Below are positions 37,570-45,602 of a DNA stretch of 64,000 nt, piece after piece (position 1 is the stretch's first letter; the number at the start of each line of letters is the position of its first letter). The notes beneath the pieces are model-generated. The model was not told the DNA's origin, ran no database searches, and saw only the letters and a program-made list of their open reading frames with translations. This stretch comes from Deltaproteobacteria bacterium (lineage in GTDB: Bacteria; Desulfobacterota; DSM-4660; Desulfatiglandales; HGW-15), in NCBI GenBank assembly GCA_019310525.1, contig JAFDEE010000012.1, positions 62,001 to 126,000 of the forward strand, given 5' to 3'. The translations under genes were made by a program, and so were the position numbers.

Positions 37570-38511
37570 CTAGACCCTGCGTGGAGAGAGGATCTCGAAC
37601 CCGGTTTTCTCCTGCAGCGTCCCCATGATTCCCTTGGGAGCAGCCAAGATGATCGTAATGGCGATGATCCCCAGGATGAGCATGCTCACGGAACCGTACT
37701 CGGCCAACCACTGGGAAAGGAGCACGTAAACGAAGGTCCCCACCAGCGGCCCCTCGACGGTGCCGATTCCGCCGATGATGACGATGAAGACCAGCTTCAC
37801 CGTCCAGTCCATGGCAAAAGCCTTGTATGGCTGGATGAAAATCTGGAAAAGATAAAACACGCCCGCCGTCGCCCCGGTGATGAAGGCCGCCACCAGGAAA
37901 CAGAACAGCTTGCAGCGGAAGACCTCGACTCCCATGGTCTCGGAGACTTCCTCGTTGTCCCGCATGGCCATGAGCCCCAGGCCCACCGGTGAACGCAGAA
38001 TCACGTAGACCGCGGCCAAGCCCACCGCCCCCATGATGAAAGCGGCGTAGTAGATAGCGGACATGGAAGGAGGATTCTCCGGCTTAATGAAGAGCCCGGT
38101 GGCGTACTTCACGTACTTCCAGTTGCTGAACCACAACATGAGCATTTCGGCGAACACCCACGTGCCGATGGCGAAGTAAATTCCCCTCATCCTGAAGATG
38201 AATAGGGACATGAAAAGGGCGAGAAGAACTGAGAAGACTCCGCCCAGGAAAACGCTCAGCCAGACATTGACCCCGTAATAGTTGATCATCACCGCCATGG
38301 AATAACCGCCGAAGCCAATGAAGGCCTGTTGTCCAAGGGAAAGCAGTCCCGAGTAACCGACGAGGAGATTCCACATCTGAGACAGAGCCAGGTAGAGGCA
38401 GAAAAGGAGACAAAAAAGGAGCACGTACTCCGTTCCCCAAAGAGGCACGGTGCCCAGTCCCGCGAAGAGGAACACGATGATCGACCACTTGCTCAATGCG
38501 CGAATTTTCAC
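37570..38511 (-). CDS. Liv-type ABC transporter permease (LivM-like)
   Basis: 313 residues with about eight to ten membrane helices. The LLVGYSGLLSLGQQAFIGFGGYS motif and the cytoplasmic EAA-like LGLMAMRDNEEVSETMGVEV loop are diagnostic of the LivM permease. It pairs with LivH behind it; stop and start are separated by 9 bases. Confidence 0.93.
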   Translation of the reverse strand: MKIRALSKWSIIVFLFAGLGTVPLWGTEYVLLFCLLFCLYLALSQMWNLLVGYSGLLSLGQQAFIGFGGYSMAVMINYYGVNVWLSVFLGGVFSVLLALFMSLFIFRMRGIYFAIGTWVFAEMLMLWFSNWKYVKYATGLFIKPENPPSMSAIYYAAFIMGAVGLAAVYVILRSPVGLGLMAMRDNEEVSETMGVEVFRCKLFCFLVAAFITGATAGVFYLFQIFIQPYKAFAMDWTVKLVFIVIIGGIGTVEGPLVGTFVYVLLSQWLAEYGSVSMLILGIIAITIILAAPKGIMGTLQEKTGFEILSPRRV

Positions 38512-38520
38512 TATTTCACC

Positions 38521-39384
38521 TTAGATCTTTCCGAATATCCCCTGGGGCCGAATACCGAGTACGACGAGGAATACCCCGTATCCAACGAGGAGCTGGTATC
38601 CCGGGCCCACGAAGTGGGCGCCCAGCGTCTGGGACACGGCCAGAATGACCCCGCCGGCCAAGGTCCCTTTGACGCTCCCCACCCCTCCGATAATGATGAC
38701 CCCGAATGCGATGATCAGGTACTGGGCCCCGGTATGGGGATAAAAAGTGAAAGTCATCCCCACCAGGACGCCCGCAATCGCTGCGGTCATCATGGCGATA
38801 CCCATGGCGTAGGCATAGATGTGCTTGGTGTTGATCCCCATCAACCGGGCACCGATCTCATCATCCGAGGCCGCCCGAATGGCCCGCCCGAGATAGGTGA
38901 ACTTGAAGAAGGCCTGGAGCCCGAAAATGACGGCCACCCCAATCACGAAGTCCACGAAATAGATCACCGGCAGGTTCAATGATCCTCCAAGGTCCATCGT
39001 CTTGACGGAGAGCCCTGTCATCAAGCTCCTGGCGTCCGGAGTGAAAACCAGGAGAAGAAAATTCTGAATTATGATGGAAAGCCCGAAGGCCACCAGGAGC
39101 GGCGGCTCCATTTCCTTTCCAAGGACCCGGTTCAGCAGGAAACCCTGGACGAAAAAACCGACGAAGAACATGACCGGAACGACGGCGAAAAGAGTCAGGA
39201 GGGGACTGATGCCTAACCAGGAAACCAGCACCAGGCTGAGATAGCTCCCCAGGATCATGAGATCGCCATGGGCCAGGTTGACCAGCTTGACGATACCGAA
39301 CATGGTGGACATGCCGAGGGCGATCACGGCGTAGAGACCGCCCAGCAGTATTCCATTAAGGATCGGTTGAATAAGACTTTCCAA
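38521..39384 (-). CDS. Liv-type ABC transporter permease (LivH-like)
   Basis: 287 residues, strongly hydrophobic. It opens ILNGILLGGLYAVIALGMSTMFGIVKLVNLAHGDLMILGSY, the LivH pattern, and the coupling loop RAIRAASDDEIGARLMGI follows near 185-205. Second permease of the importer. Confidence 0.93.
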   Translation of the reverse strand: MESLIQPILNGILLGGLYAVIALGMSTMFGIVKLVNLAHGDLMILGSYLSLVLVSWLGISPLLTLFAVVPVMFFVGFFVQGFLLNRVLGKEMEPPLLVAFGLSIIIQNFLLLVFTPDARSLMTGLSVKTMDLGGSLNLPVIYFVDFVIGVAVIFGLQAFFKFTYLGRAIRAASDDEIGARLMGINTKHIYAYAMGIAMMTAAIAGVLVGMTFTFYPHTGAQYLIIAFGVIIIGGVGSVKGTLAGGVILAVSQTLGAHFVGPGYQLLVGYGVFLVVLGIRPQGIFGKI

Positions 39385-39403
39385 GGGCTTCTCCCCCCTT
39401 GAG

Positions 39404-40120
39404 TCAAACTCCGAAATAGGCCTTCTTCACCTGGTCTTCGGAAAGGGCGGAGGGCTTCCCTTCCAGGGCGATTCTCCCCTCGAGCATGACGTAGGCCCGA
39501 TCCGCGGCCTTTAGGCTGCGCTTGACGTCCTGCTCCACGAGGACGATCGTGATGCCCTCCTGGTTGATTTTCACGAGCCGCTTGTAAATATCCTTGATGA
39601 TTACCGGCGCAAGCCCGAGGGAGATCTCGTCGCAGAGCATCAACTTCGGCTCACTCATCATGGCCCGGGCCACGGCCAGCATCTGCTGTTCCCCCCCGCT
39701 GAGGGTATCCGCCATCTGGTGGCGCCTTTCCTTCAAACGGGGGAACAGCTCGTAGAGCCTTTCCAGGACCTCCCCCTTCCTGGAGCGCGCCCTTGGAATA
39801 TAGGAGCCCATCACGAGGTTCTCGTAAACGCTGAGACGTGCGAAGACACGCCTTCCTTCCGGGACGAGGGTCATTCCCATGGGAACGATCTGGTGGGGAG
39901 AAAGTCCGTCTACCCTCTTCCCGTTGAACTCGATGGTTCCCTCGCTGGGACGCATCAATCCCGCCACGGTGTTCAAGAGGGTGGATTTCCCGGCCCCGTT
40001 CGCCCCGATCACCGAAACGATCTCCCCCTTTCTTACTTCGAGGGAGACGTCCCAGAGGGCCTTGAAATCTCCGTAATGGACCTCCAGATCATTCACCTTC
40101 AGGGCTGTTTCTCCATTCAC
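39404..40120 (-). CDS. Liv-type ABC transporter ATP-binding protein (LivF-like)
   Basis: 238 residues from GTG 40120, whose codon overlaps the LivG stop (GTGA) and which has GGAAGAGGA upstream. Walker A GANGAGKST, signature LSGGEQQMLAVARAMM, Walker B LMLCDEISLGLAP. The frame runs further upstream to 40201, but that part lies inside LivG. One of two ATPases of the importer. Confidence 0.94.
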   Translation of the reverse strand: MNGETALKVNDLEVHYGDFKALWDVSLEVRKGEIVSVIGANGAGKSTLLNTVAGLMRPSEGTIEFNGKRVDGLSPHQIVPMGMTLVPEGRRVFARLSVYENLVMGSYIPRARSRKGEVLERLYELFPRLKERRHQMADTLSGGEQQMLAVARAMMSEPKLMLCDEISLGLAPVIIKDIYKRLVKINQEGITIVLVEQDVKRSLKAADRAYVMLEGRIALEGKPSALSEDQVKKAYFGV

Positions 40121-40845
40121 TCCTCTTCCTCCGCTCCGAGGTAACACTCCAGGACCTCCTCGGAACCCATCACTTCCTTGGGATCGCCGCAGTGAAGCCA
40201 CCGCCCTTCCGAAATCACCAGCAACCGGTCCACACCCTCAGACATCATCATCAGGATGTGCTCGATCCAAAGAATGGTGATTCCCTGCCTCTGGATCTCT
40301 TTCACGATGCCGATGACCTGTTCCGTTTCGGCCTCGGTAAGCCCTCCCGCGACCTCGTCGAGAAGGATGAGTTTCGGCCGGGTGGCCAGGGCACGGCCCA
40401 GTTCCAGCTTCTTTCGATCCAGGAGGGGAAGGCCGCCAGCCAGCCTGTCCTTCAAAGGATGAAGGCCGATCAGATCCATGATCTCGAGTACCTCCACTCG
40501 GGCCTCCCTCTCCTTGAGGCCGCCTCCGTGCACGGCTGCCACCAGCAGGTTCTCGAAAAGGGTCATCTTGCCGAAGGGGCGAGGAATCTGGTAGGTGCGG
40601 CCCATTCCGAGCCGGCACCTCTTGGAGGGGGACAACCAGGTGATGTCTCCCCCCCCGAAGGTGATGGTGCCGCTCTCCGGTTTAAGGATGCCGGTCAGGA
40701 GGTTGAAAACCGTGGTCTTTCCAGCCCCGTTGGGCCCCATCAAACCCAGGATCTCTCCCTCCCTGACCTCGAAAGACAGGTTATCCACCACCACCAGTTT
40801 TCCGAAAGTCTTTCGCAGATTCCTCGCTACCAGGATATCCGTCAT
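40117..40845 (-). CDS. Liv-type ABC transporter ATP-binding protein (LivG-like)
   Basis: 242 residues from ATG 40845, just behind GGGAGGG. Walker A GPNGAGKTT, then GMGRTYQIPRPFGKMTLFENLLVAA, a signature region LAGGLPLLDRKKLELGRALA, and Walker B LILLDEVAGGLTEAE. The signature LAGGLPLLDRK deviates from LSYGQQR usual for LivG; this seems to be a subgroup feature rather than a defect. An acidic tail ends in four Glu. Confidence 0.93.
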   Translation of the reverse strand: MTDILVARNLRKTFGKLVVVDNLSFEVREGEILGLMGPNGAGKTTVFNLLTGILKPESGTITFGGGDITWLSPSKRCRLGMGRTYQIPRPFGKMTLFENLLVAAVHGGGLKEREARVEVLEIMDLIGLHPLKDRLAGGLPLLDRKKLELGRALATRPKLILLDEVAGGLTEAETEQVIGIVKEIQRQGITILWIEHILMMMSEGVDRLLVISEGRWLHCGDPKEVMGSEEVLECYLGAEEEE

Positions 40846-40955
40846 CAGCCCTCCCATGAAAGGTGAGGATCTCCCCCCATCGGTACGCCTTCCCCCGGTC
40901 CAGAGCAACGGGAGCCTCCGACCCTCGCGGATAAAGGGCCTTGTCATCCCCCGGG

Positions 40956-41306
40956 TCAGGGACTCTCCTCTCCCTTTTCCGATCCATGGTTCCTGAGTTT
41001 CTTCACCAACTCGAATCCTTTCGTGGAAGACACCTCGTGGAAATGGATTTCCGGGGGGTCATCGGCCATGTCCATCACGGCCAGGATCTTCAGGAAATCA
41101 TCGGAGAGTACATGTCGCTTGAGATCCGCCGGGGAATTCCATTCCTCCACCAGGATGAGGTCGTCATCGTTGTTCACGTCAGAGTAAAGCCGAATGCCCT
41201 TGCATCCGGGCTGTACCGAGATCGGCCCGGAAAAGGACTCGAAGATGTTGATGACATCGGATCTCTTAGAAGACGGGACCTTTACGGTCAAAACCACCAG
41301 ATACAT
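40956..41306 (-). CDS. antibiotic biosynthesis monooxygenase (ABM/YgiN-like) domain protein
   Basis: 116 residues, a ferredoxin-like dimeric alpha+beta barrel: YLVVLTVKVPSSKRSDVINIF, QPGCKGIRLYSDVNNDDDLILVEEWNSPADLKRHVLSDDFLKIL. Relatives act on quinols or other aromatics, some without any cofactor. It is the first gene after the sigma-54-like promoter, so presumably serves the aromatic pathway, but the reaction is unknown, and oxygen use seems unlikely in this setting. ATG 41306 is preceded by AAAGG. Confidence 0.83.
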   Translation of the reverse strand: MYLVVLTVKVPSSKRSDVINIFESFSGPISVQPGCKGIRLYSDVNNDDDLILVEEWNSPADLKRHVLSDDFLKILAVMDMADDPPEIHFHEVSSTKGFELVKKLRNHGSEKGEESP

Positions 41307-41383
41307 CCCGGGAACCTTTCACTTTCCTCGATCTCTTGCTCCTTACGCGAACATCCCAATAAGGGGTCCCTTCTTTAACGAAA

Positions 41384-41398
41384 TCAAGATTCCTGCCA
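41384..41398 (-). promoter_or_regulatory. sigma-54-like promoter candidate of the aromatic operon
   Basis: On the minus strand TGGCAG, five bases, TTGA stands 78 bases upstream of the ABM gene. The -24 GG and spacing are right; the -12 GC is GA. It lies directly behind the terminator of the sigma-54 activator gene, sharing its T-tract, which fits a promoter controlled by that activator. Motif inference only. Confidence 0.5.
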
Positions 41399-41437
41399 AA
41401 AAAATCGGCGGCCGGAAATACGTTCCAAGCCGCCGAT
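41398..41437 (-). terminator. intrinsic terminator behind the sigma-54 activator gene
   Basis: On the minus strand ATCGGCGGC (41429-41437 complement) pairs exactly with GCCGCCGAT (41404-41412 complement), and a run of seven T follows (A-tract 41398-41404). It lies 94 bases after the activator's stop codon, and so separates the activator transcript from the operon downstream. Confidence 0.88.
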
Positions 41438-41531
41438 ATCAAAGCTTTTCTATTCCCTAAGGAAAAGAGGTCCGGACAAACACCGGGAATTGCTTGCGTG
41501 AAATGTCGCGAGTTTCGCAATATATCGCAGA

Positions 41532-43388
41532 TCACCTTGGCCTTTCGATGTCGAGTCTTTTCATTCTTGATCTCAGGGTAGACTCCTTCAGGCCCAGGAG
41601 TTCCGCGGCGCCCCTCCTTCCACTCACACGCCAGCCTGTCTTTTCCAGGGTCTTTACAATGTACTGCCTTTCAACCTCTTCGAGTGTCTTGATCTCCTCC
41701 GGATTGGAAACCTCCGTTTCCAGCCGGTCGATGATCAGGGTTTCTCCGTTGCTCAGGATCAACGCCCTCTCAATGACATTCCTCAGTTCCCTCACATTTC
41801 CCGGCCATGAATAGCCCTGCAGGAATTCCATGGTTTTCTTGGGGATGTGCTTGATGGATTTTCCCATGCTCTGGGAAAACTCCTCTACAAAGGCCCAGAC
41901 GAGGAGAGGGATATCCTCCCTGCGCTCCCTCAAGGGCGGCAAGGTGATGGGGAACACATTCAAGCGGTAATAGAGGTCCCTCCTGAATTTCTTCTCCTTG
42001 ACCAGTTCGGCGAGGTCGTGGTTGGTGGCGGCGATCACCCGGACGTCCACGGAGATCGTCTCCGGGCTCCCGAGCCGTTCGAATTTGTTGTCCTGTAAGA
42101 CCCGCAACAGCTTGGCCTGGAGTTCGAGGGGGAGATCTCCTACCTCGTCAAGGAAAATCGTAGAACCGTCAGCCGCTTCGAAACGCCCCACCTGCTTGGA
42201 GACGGCACCGGTAAAGGCCCCCTTTTCCCGCCCGAACAACTCGCTCTCGATCAGGGTGGCCGGGAGAGCGGCGCAGTTTACCTTGATCATGGACCGGCCT
42301 TTGCGGGGGCTCATGTTGTGAATCGCCCGTGCCAGGAGTTCCTTTCCAGTACCCGTCTCACCCAGGATGAGGACGCAGGTATCCTCCTTGGCCACTTTTT
42401 CGGCGGCGCTCAGAACCTTTTTGATGGCAAGGCTCTCCCCGATGATCTCCTCATGCCTGTAACGGATCTCGATCTCCTGGCGGAGATAGATGTTTTCTTC
42501 TTCCAGGCGGTTCTTCAGGGCCTTGATCTCCTCGAAGGCCCTTTTCAGGTTTTTCTCCGCCTCCTTCCTCTCCGTGATATCCCGGGTCAAGGAAAGAAAC
42601 AGGGCCTGGTTCCCCAGGTTCAGACGGCCCAGGCGGACCTCGACGGGAAACCTGCTCCCGTCCTTTCGCCGATGAACACCTTCAAAGGTGATGTACTGGC
42701 CTGGAGACAGGGAATTCCAAAAGCGCGGTTTGTGCCGCTTGTGGCCGACTTCGATATCCACGTCCGAGATCTTCATTTCCAGGAGTTCTTCCCGGGTGTA
42801 ACCCAGGCTCTCGCAGGCCTGCCGGTTGACATCGAATATCTTGCCGTTGAAGTCGTGGATAAAGAAGGCGTCACCGGCCTGTTCCACGAGCATCCTGAAC
42901 CGCTTCTCGCTTTCGTGGAGGGAATTCTCGGCCTCCTTTCTTTTCGTGACATCCACGATGAAAGCCTCGTGAAAAACCGCACGGGAATTTTTCAAGATCA
43001 CCCGAGCGCTCAGACTGATCCAGATGGCTCTTCCATTCCGGCCCAGGGCTTCCACCTCTACCCCGTCCACGAAGCCCTTTTCCTTCATCTCCTGCAGAAT
43101 GTTCTCTCTGTCTTCGGGATTCAAAAAGAGGATCGATTCATTGGGAATGGCTTCCATGAATTCTTGAGGTGAGGAAAAGCCGAATATATTGGCAAGCTTC
43201 CGATTCACCAGGAGGATCTTCCCTTCTTCGGTGGAACGCAATATCCCGACAAGGGCATTGTCTATGAGGTTCTGGAATCGTTTCCTCCTTGCGGAAACGG
43301 AATTTTCCACGCCGGGTCTCTTTGCGATCGCTCTCTCGAGTCTCGCCAGCCTCTGCTCCAATTCTTCGTAATTGGGTATCTTTCCCAT
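41532..43388 (-). CDS. sigma-54-dependent transcriptional activator with two PAS domains
   Basis: 618 residues from ATG 43388 (AGGGAGG upstream; the frame reaches back to 43487). PAS domain 1 about 38-148, PAS domain 2 about 160-275, a short coiled coil, then the AAA+ domain with Walker A GETGTGKE (343-350) and the sigma-54 contact loop GAFTGA (390-395), and a C-terminal Fis-type helix-turn-helix (about 575-615, GAAELLGLKESTLRSRMKRL). With no receiver domain it probably senses a ligand or redox state through PAS. It lies next to the aromatic operon with a sigma-54-like promoter between. Confidence 0.93.
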   Translation of the reverse strand: MGKIPNYEELEQRLARLERAIAKRPGVENSVSARRKRFQNLIDNALVGILRSTEEGKILLVNRKLANIFGFSSPQEFMEAIPNESILFLNPEDRENILQEMKEKGFVDGVEVEALGRNGRAIWISLSARVILKNSRAVFHEAFIVDVTKRKEAENSLHESEKRFRMLVEQAGDAFFIHDFNGKIFDVNRQACESLGYTREELLEMKISDVDIEVGHKRHKPRFWNSLSPGQYITFEGVHRRKDGSRFPVEVRLGRLNLGNQALFLSLTRDITERKEAEKNLKRAFEEIKALKNRLEEENIYLRQEIEIRYRHEEIIGESLAIKKVLSAAEKVAKEDTCVLILGETGTGKELLARAIHNMSPRKGRSMIKVNCAALPATLIESELFGREKGAFTGAVSKQVGRFEAADGSTIFLDEVGDLPLELQAKLLRVLQDNKFERLGSPETISVDVRVIAATNHDLAELVKEKKFRRDLYYRLNVFPITLPPLRERREDIPLLVWAFVEEFSQSMGKSIKHIPKKTMEFLQGYSWPGNVRELRNVIERALILSNGETLIIDRLETEVSNPEEIKTLEEVERQYIVKTLEKTGWRVSGRRGAAELLGLKESTLRSRMKRLDIERPR

Positions 43389-44035
43389 GTCCTGCTGCCT
43401 CCCTGGGGTGGGGGAAGAAAATACGGGGTTAAATCTCGCAAACGTGGGACAAGGGGTCCGGAGGATTTGTTGCATTTGAATAGACAACTATGGGTCGATA
43501 AAACCCGTCAGGTTCCGGACTTTTTCGGTTGTATTTATCTGCGATTTCCCATTCACGAGAGAAACGGCATTTTTATTCACAAAGGATCTACCTGGAGTTT
43601 AATATTAGAATTAACATGTTTTCTCTCTTAATAAAACAGGTTATGGGCTCTGAGCCGCTCGAAGCTTCCCCTTGATCCTCCCCTAATCCCTTGAAATAAC
43701 CAGGCCGGAAAATTCGGAATCAAACAAAAAAACCCAGTGAGTGGGTATTTCAATGCGATATCTGTCTCCAACCCGGAATAGAGCACCCGGATCCCTGCCG
43801 GCATGGAAAAAAGGAATCCAACGCCGGGTTTTGGCTTTTTTCGAACTTCTTTAAGGGTTGACGCCCTTTTGCACAGGAAATTCCTTTTGTGTTAAGATGA
43901 AAGACTTTCATAATCGTTTTCCCCAGAAAAATTCGATCCAGGCGGTACAATACCGCGCGCTTGGGGTACCCGGCCGGTTCAGGGAGATCTTGATTCCGCC
44001 GGCATCCTGCGGAATCCGAAAAGGGAGACATAATC
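43389..44035. other. intergenic region between the activator and the glycosyltransferase
   Basis: A/T-rich divergent region. It holds an exact 20-base piece (43688-43707) shared with the repeat at 1454-1473, a weak minus-strand hairpin with T-run at 43726-43746, the promoter candidate listed next, and a GATTCCGC/GCGGAATC hairpin (43992-44016) that ends eight bases before the glycosyltransferase ribosome-binding site. I see no gene. Confidence 0.45.
43869..43898 (+). promoter_or_regulatory. promoter candidate for the alpha-glucan cluster
   Basis: TTGCAC (43869-43874), 18 bases, TAAGAT (43893-43898), facing the glycosyltransferase about 140 bases downstream. Motif inference. Confidence 0.4.
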
Positions 44036-45298
44036 ATGGCCGATTTTCACCAGGAAGGCATCATCACGACCCTCCACGGGCTATACGAGGCCTTTGACCG
44101 AGAAGAATACTTGGATATACTTGAACGGAAGCTGGAGGAATACGCGCGTCACGTCCACATCAGCCTCCTTCTCCCTTCCCTTTATTCTGAGATCCAAAAC
44201 CCCGTTGCCCTCGACCAGATCCTGGAAGAAATCGGAAAGGTGAATTACCTTCACAGGGTCGTTGTGGCCCTCGGCGGCGCCCAGGAAGAATCCAAGTTCC
44301 GGAAAGCGAAAAAGTATTTCAGCCGGCTCCGGAAACCCGACCTGGATGTAAAGGTGGTATGGGTCGAAGGGTCGCGTATTCAAAAGGTATTACAGGAGAT
44401 CCAGGAGAGGGACATCTCCACGGGTGTACAGGGGAAGGGTCAATCTGTCTGGGTCGCCCTTGGTTATCTTTTCGCCAAGGAGGACTGCCACGTCATCGCC
44501 CTTCATGATTGTGACATCCTTACCTATGACCGCATCCTCCTCGGGCGGCTCATAGAACCCACGGCCAATCCCAACAACGACTTCGAGTTCTGCAAGGGAT
44601 ACTATCCGCGGATCTCGCCTGAGGAGCGCACCATGAAGGGCCGGGTCACCCGGATCTTCGTAACCCCCTTTGTGGACACCATGAGCCGCATAATGCGAGA
44701 GAGGGGAATGAACGAACTTCGCCGCTTTTTCAGCTACCATCGGACCTTCAACTATCCCCTCGCCGGGGAAATCAGTTTCGTGACCCGACTCGCCCGTGGC
44801 ATCAGCATCGCTTACGACTGGGGGCTCGAAGTGAGCACCCTCTCGGAAGTTTACAAAAGGGTCATTCCCCCAAAGATCGCCCAGATAGATCTCGCCCCCA
44901 ACTACGACCACAAGCACCAGGAACTGTCCCAGGAGGACGCCGGGAAAGGTCTTCACAGGATGGTCGTGGATATCGCCAAATTCTTCCTGAACTATGTCCG
45001 ATCCCACGGATTCCCCTTGGACGATGCCACCGTGGATATGATCCTCCATTCCTATTACGAGAACACCCTGGGCTTCATCAAGAGTTACAGCGACGATGCG
45101 GAAGTGAACGGTCTCTACTATGACCGGTACCAGGAAGAACTGACGGCCCAATACTTTCGAGGGTTCCTCTGGACGGCCTGGGAGCAGATCAAGGGACCCC
45201 ATCAAAGCACCCTTATCCCTCCCTGGAACCGGGTCGCATACAGTGTCCCCAATATCTACAACATGCTCCTTGAGGCGGTTGAGACGGACAACGCTTGA
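44036..45298 (+). CDS. GT81-like glycosyltransferase
   Basis: 420 residues. The GT-A fold is seen in ISLLLPSLYSEI (about 42-53), GKGQSVW (133-139) and the metal site Asp158-Cys-Asp160 in LHDCDI. This is the layout of the glucosyl-3-phosphoglycerate synthase / mannosylglycerate synthase group that makes compatible solutes or primers of polysaccharides. The glgA and glgB genes follow, so glycogen-related priming is possible. The exact acceptor cannot be told. Confidence 0.8.
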   Translation: MADFHQEGIITTLHGLYEAFDREEYLDILERKLEEYARHVHISLLLPSLYSEIQNPVALDQILEEIGKVNYLHRVVVALGGAQEESKFRKAKKYFSRLRKPDLDVKVVWVEGSRIQKVLQEIQERDISTGVQGKGQSVWVALGYLFAKEDCHVIALHDCDILTYDRILLGRLIEPTANPNNDFEFCKGYYPRISPEERTMKGRVTRIFVTPFVDTMSRIMRERGMNELRRFFSYHRTFNYPLAGEISFVTRLARGISIAYDWGLEVSTLSEVYKRVIPPKIAQIDLAPNYDHKHQELSQEDAGKGLHRMVVDIAKFFLNYVRSHGFPLDDATVDMILHSYYENTLGFIKSYSDDAEVNGLYYDRYQEELTAQYFRGFLWTAWEQIKGPHQSTLIPPWNRVAYSVPNIYNMLLEAVETDNA

Positions 45299-45602
45299 GG
45301 GGCCTCCATCTTAAATCGGTAGTAACATTTTGCCCTTATGAAATACATGAATAGAGGATCAGCATCCTTTCTATGTTCGAAAGTCTCCCCGGCTGGTCTT
45401 TTTAGGCGACTAATCTGCGGGGGATCCCTGCCCCCTCCGCATTCTCGACTTCCTCGAGCTGCGGTTTCCCCCACGGATAAGTCACCAAAAGACGGCGCCC
45501 TTACGACAGTCACCCCGAAAGGATACTGACCCTCTATCGACAGGTTAGAAAAGAGCTAAGCTGTTACAATCGGTACGATCGATCACTAAAAAGGTTCTTC
45601 CT
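45299..45602. other. intergenic region before glgA
   Basis: 304 bases. Contains a short GC-rich hairpin (GGGGGATCCCTGCCCCC near 45419-45435) and a TACAAT box near 45564, but no good -35. No gene recognised. Confidence 0.35.

Noticed and set aside
43726-43746. Minus-strand terminator (ACCCA/TGGGT with T-run)
   Set aside because: The stem has only five pairs and no gene on that strand ends there; left as a note in the gap entry.
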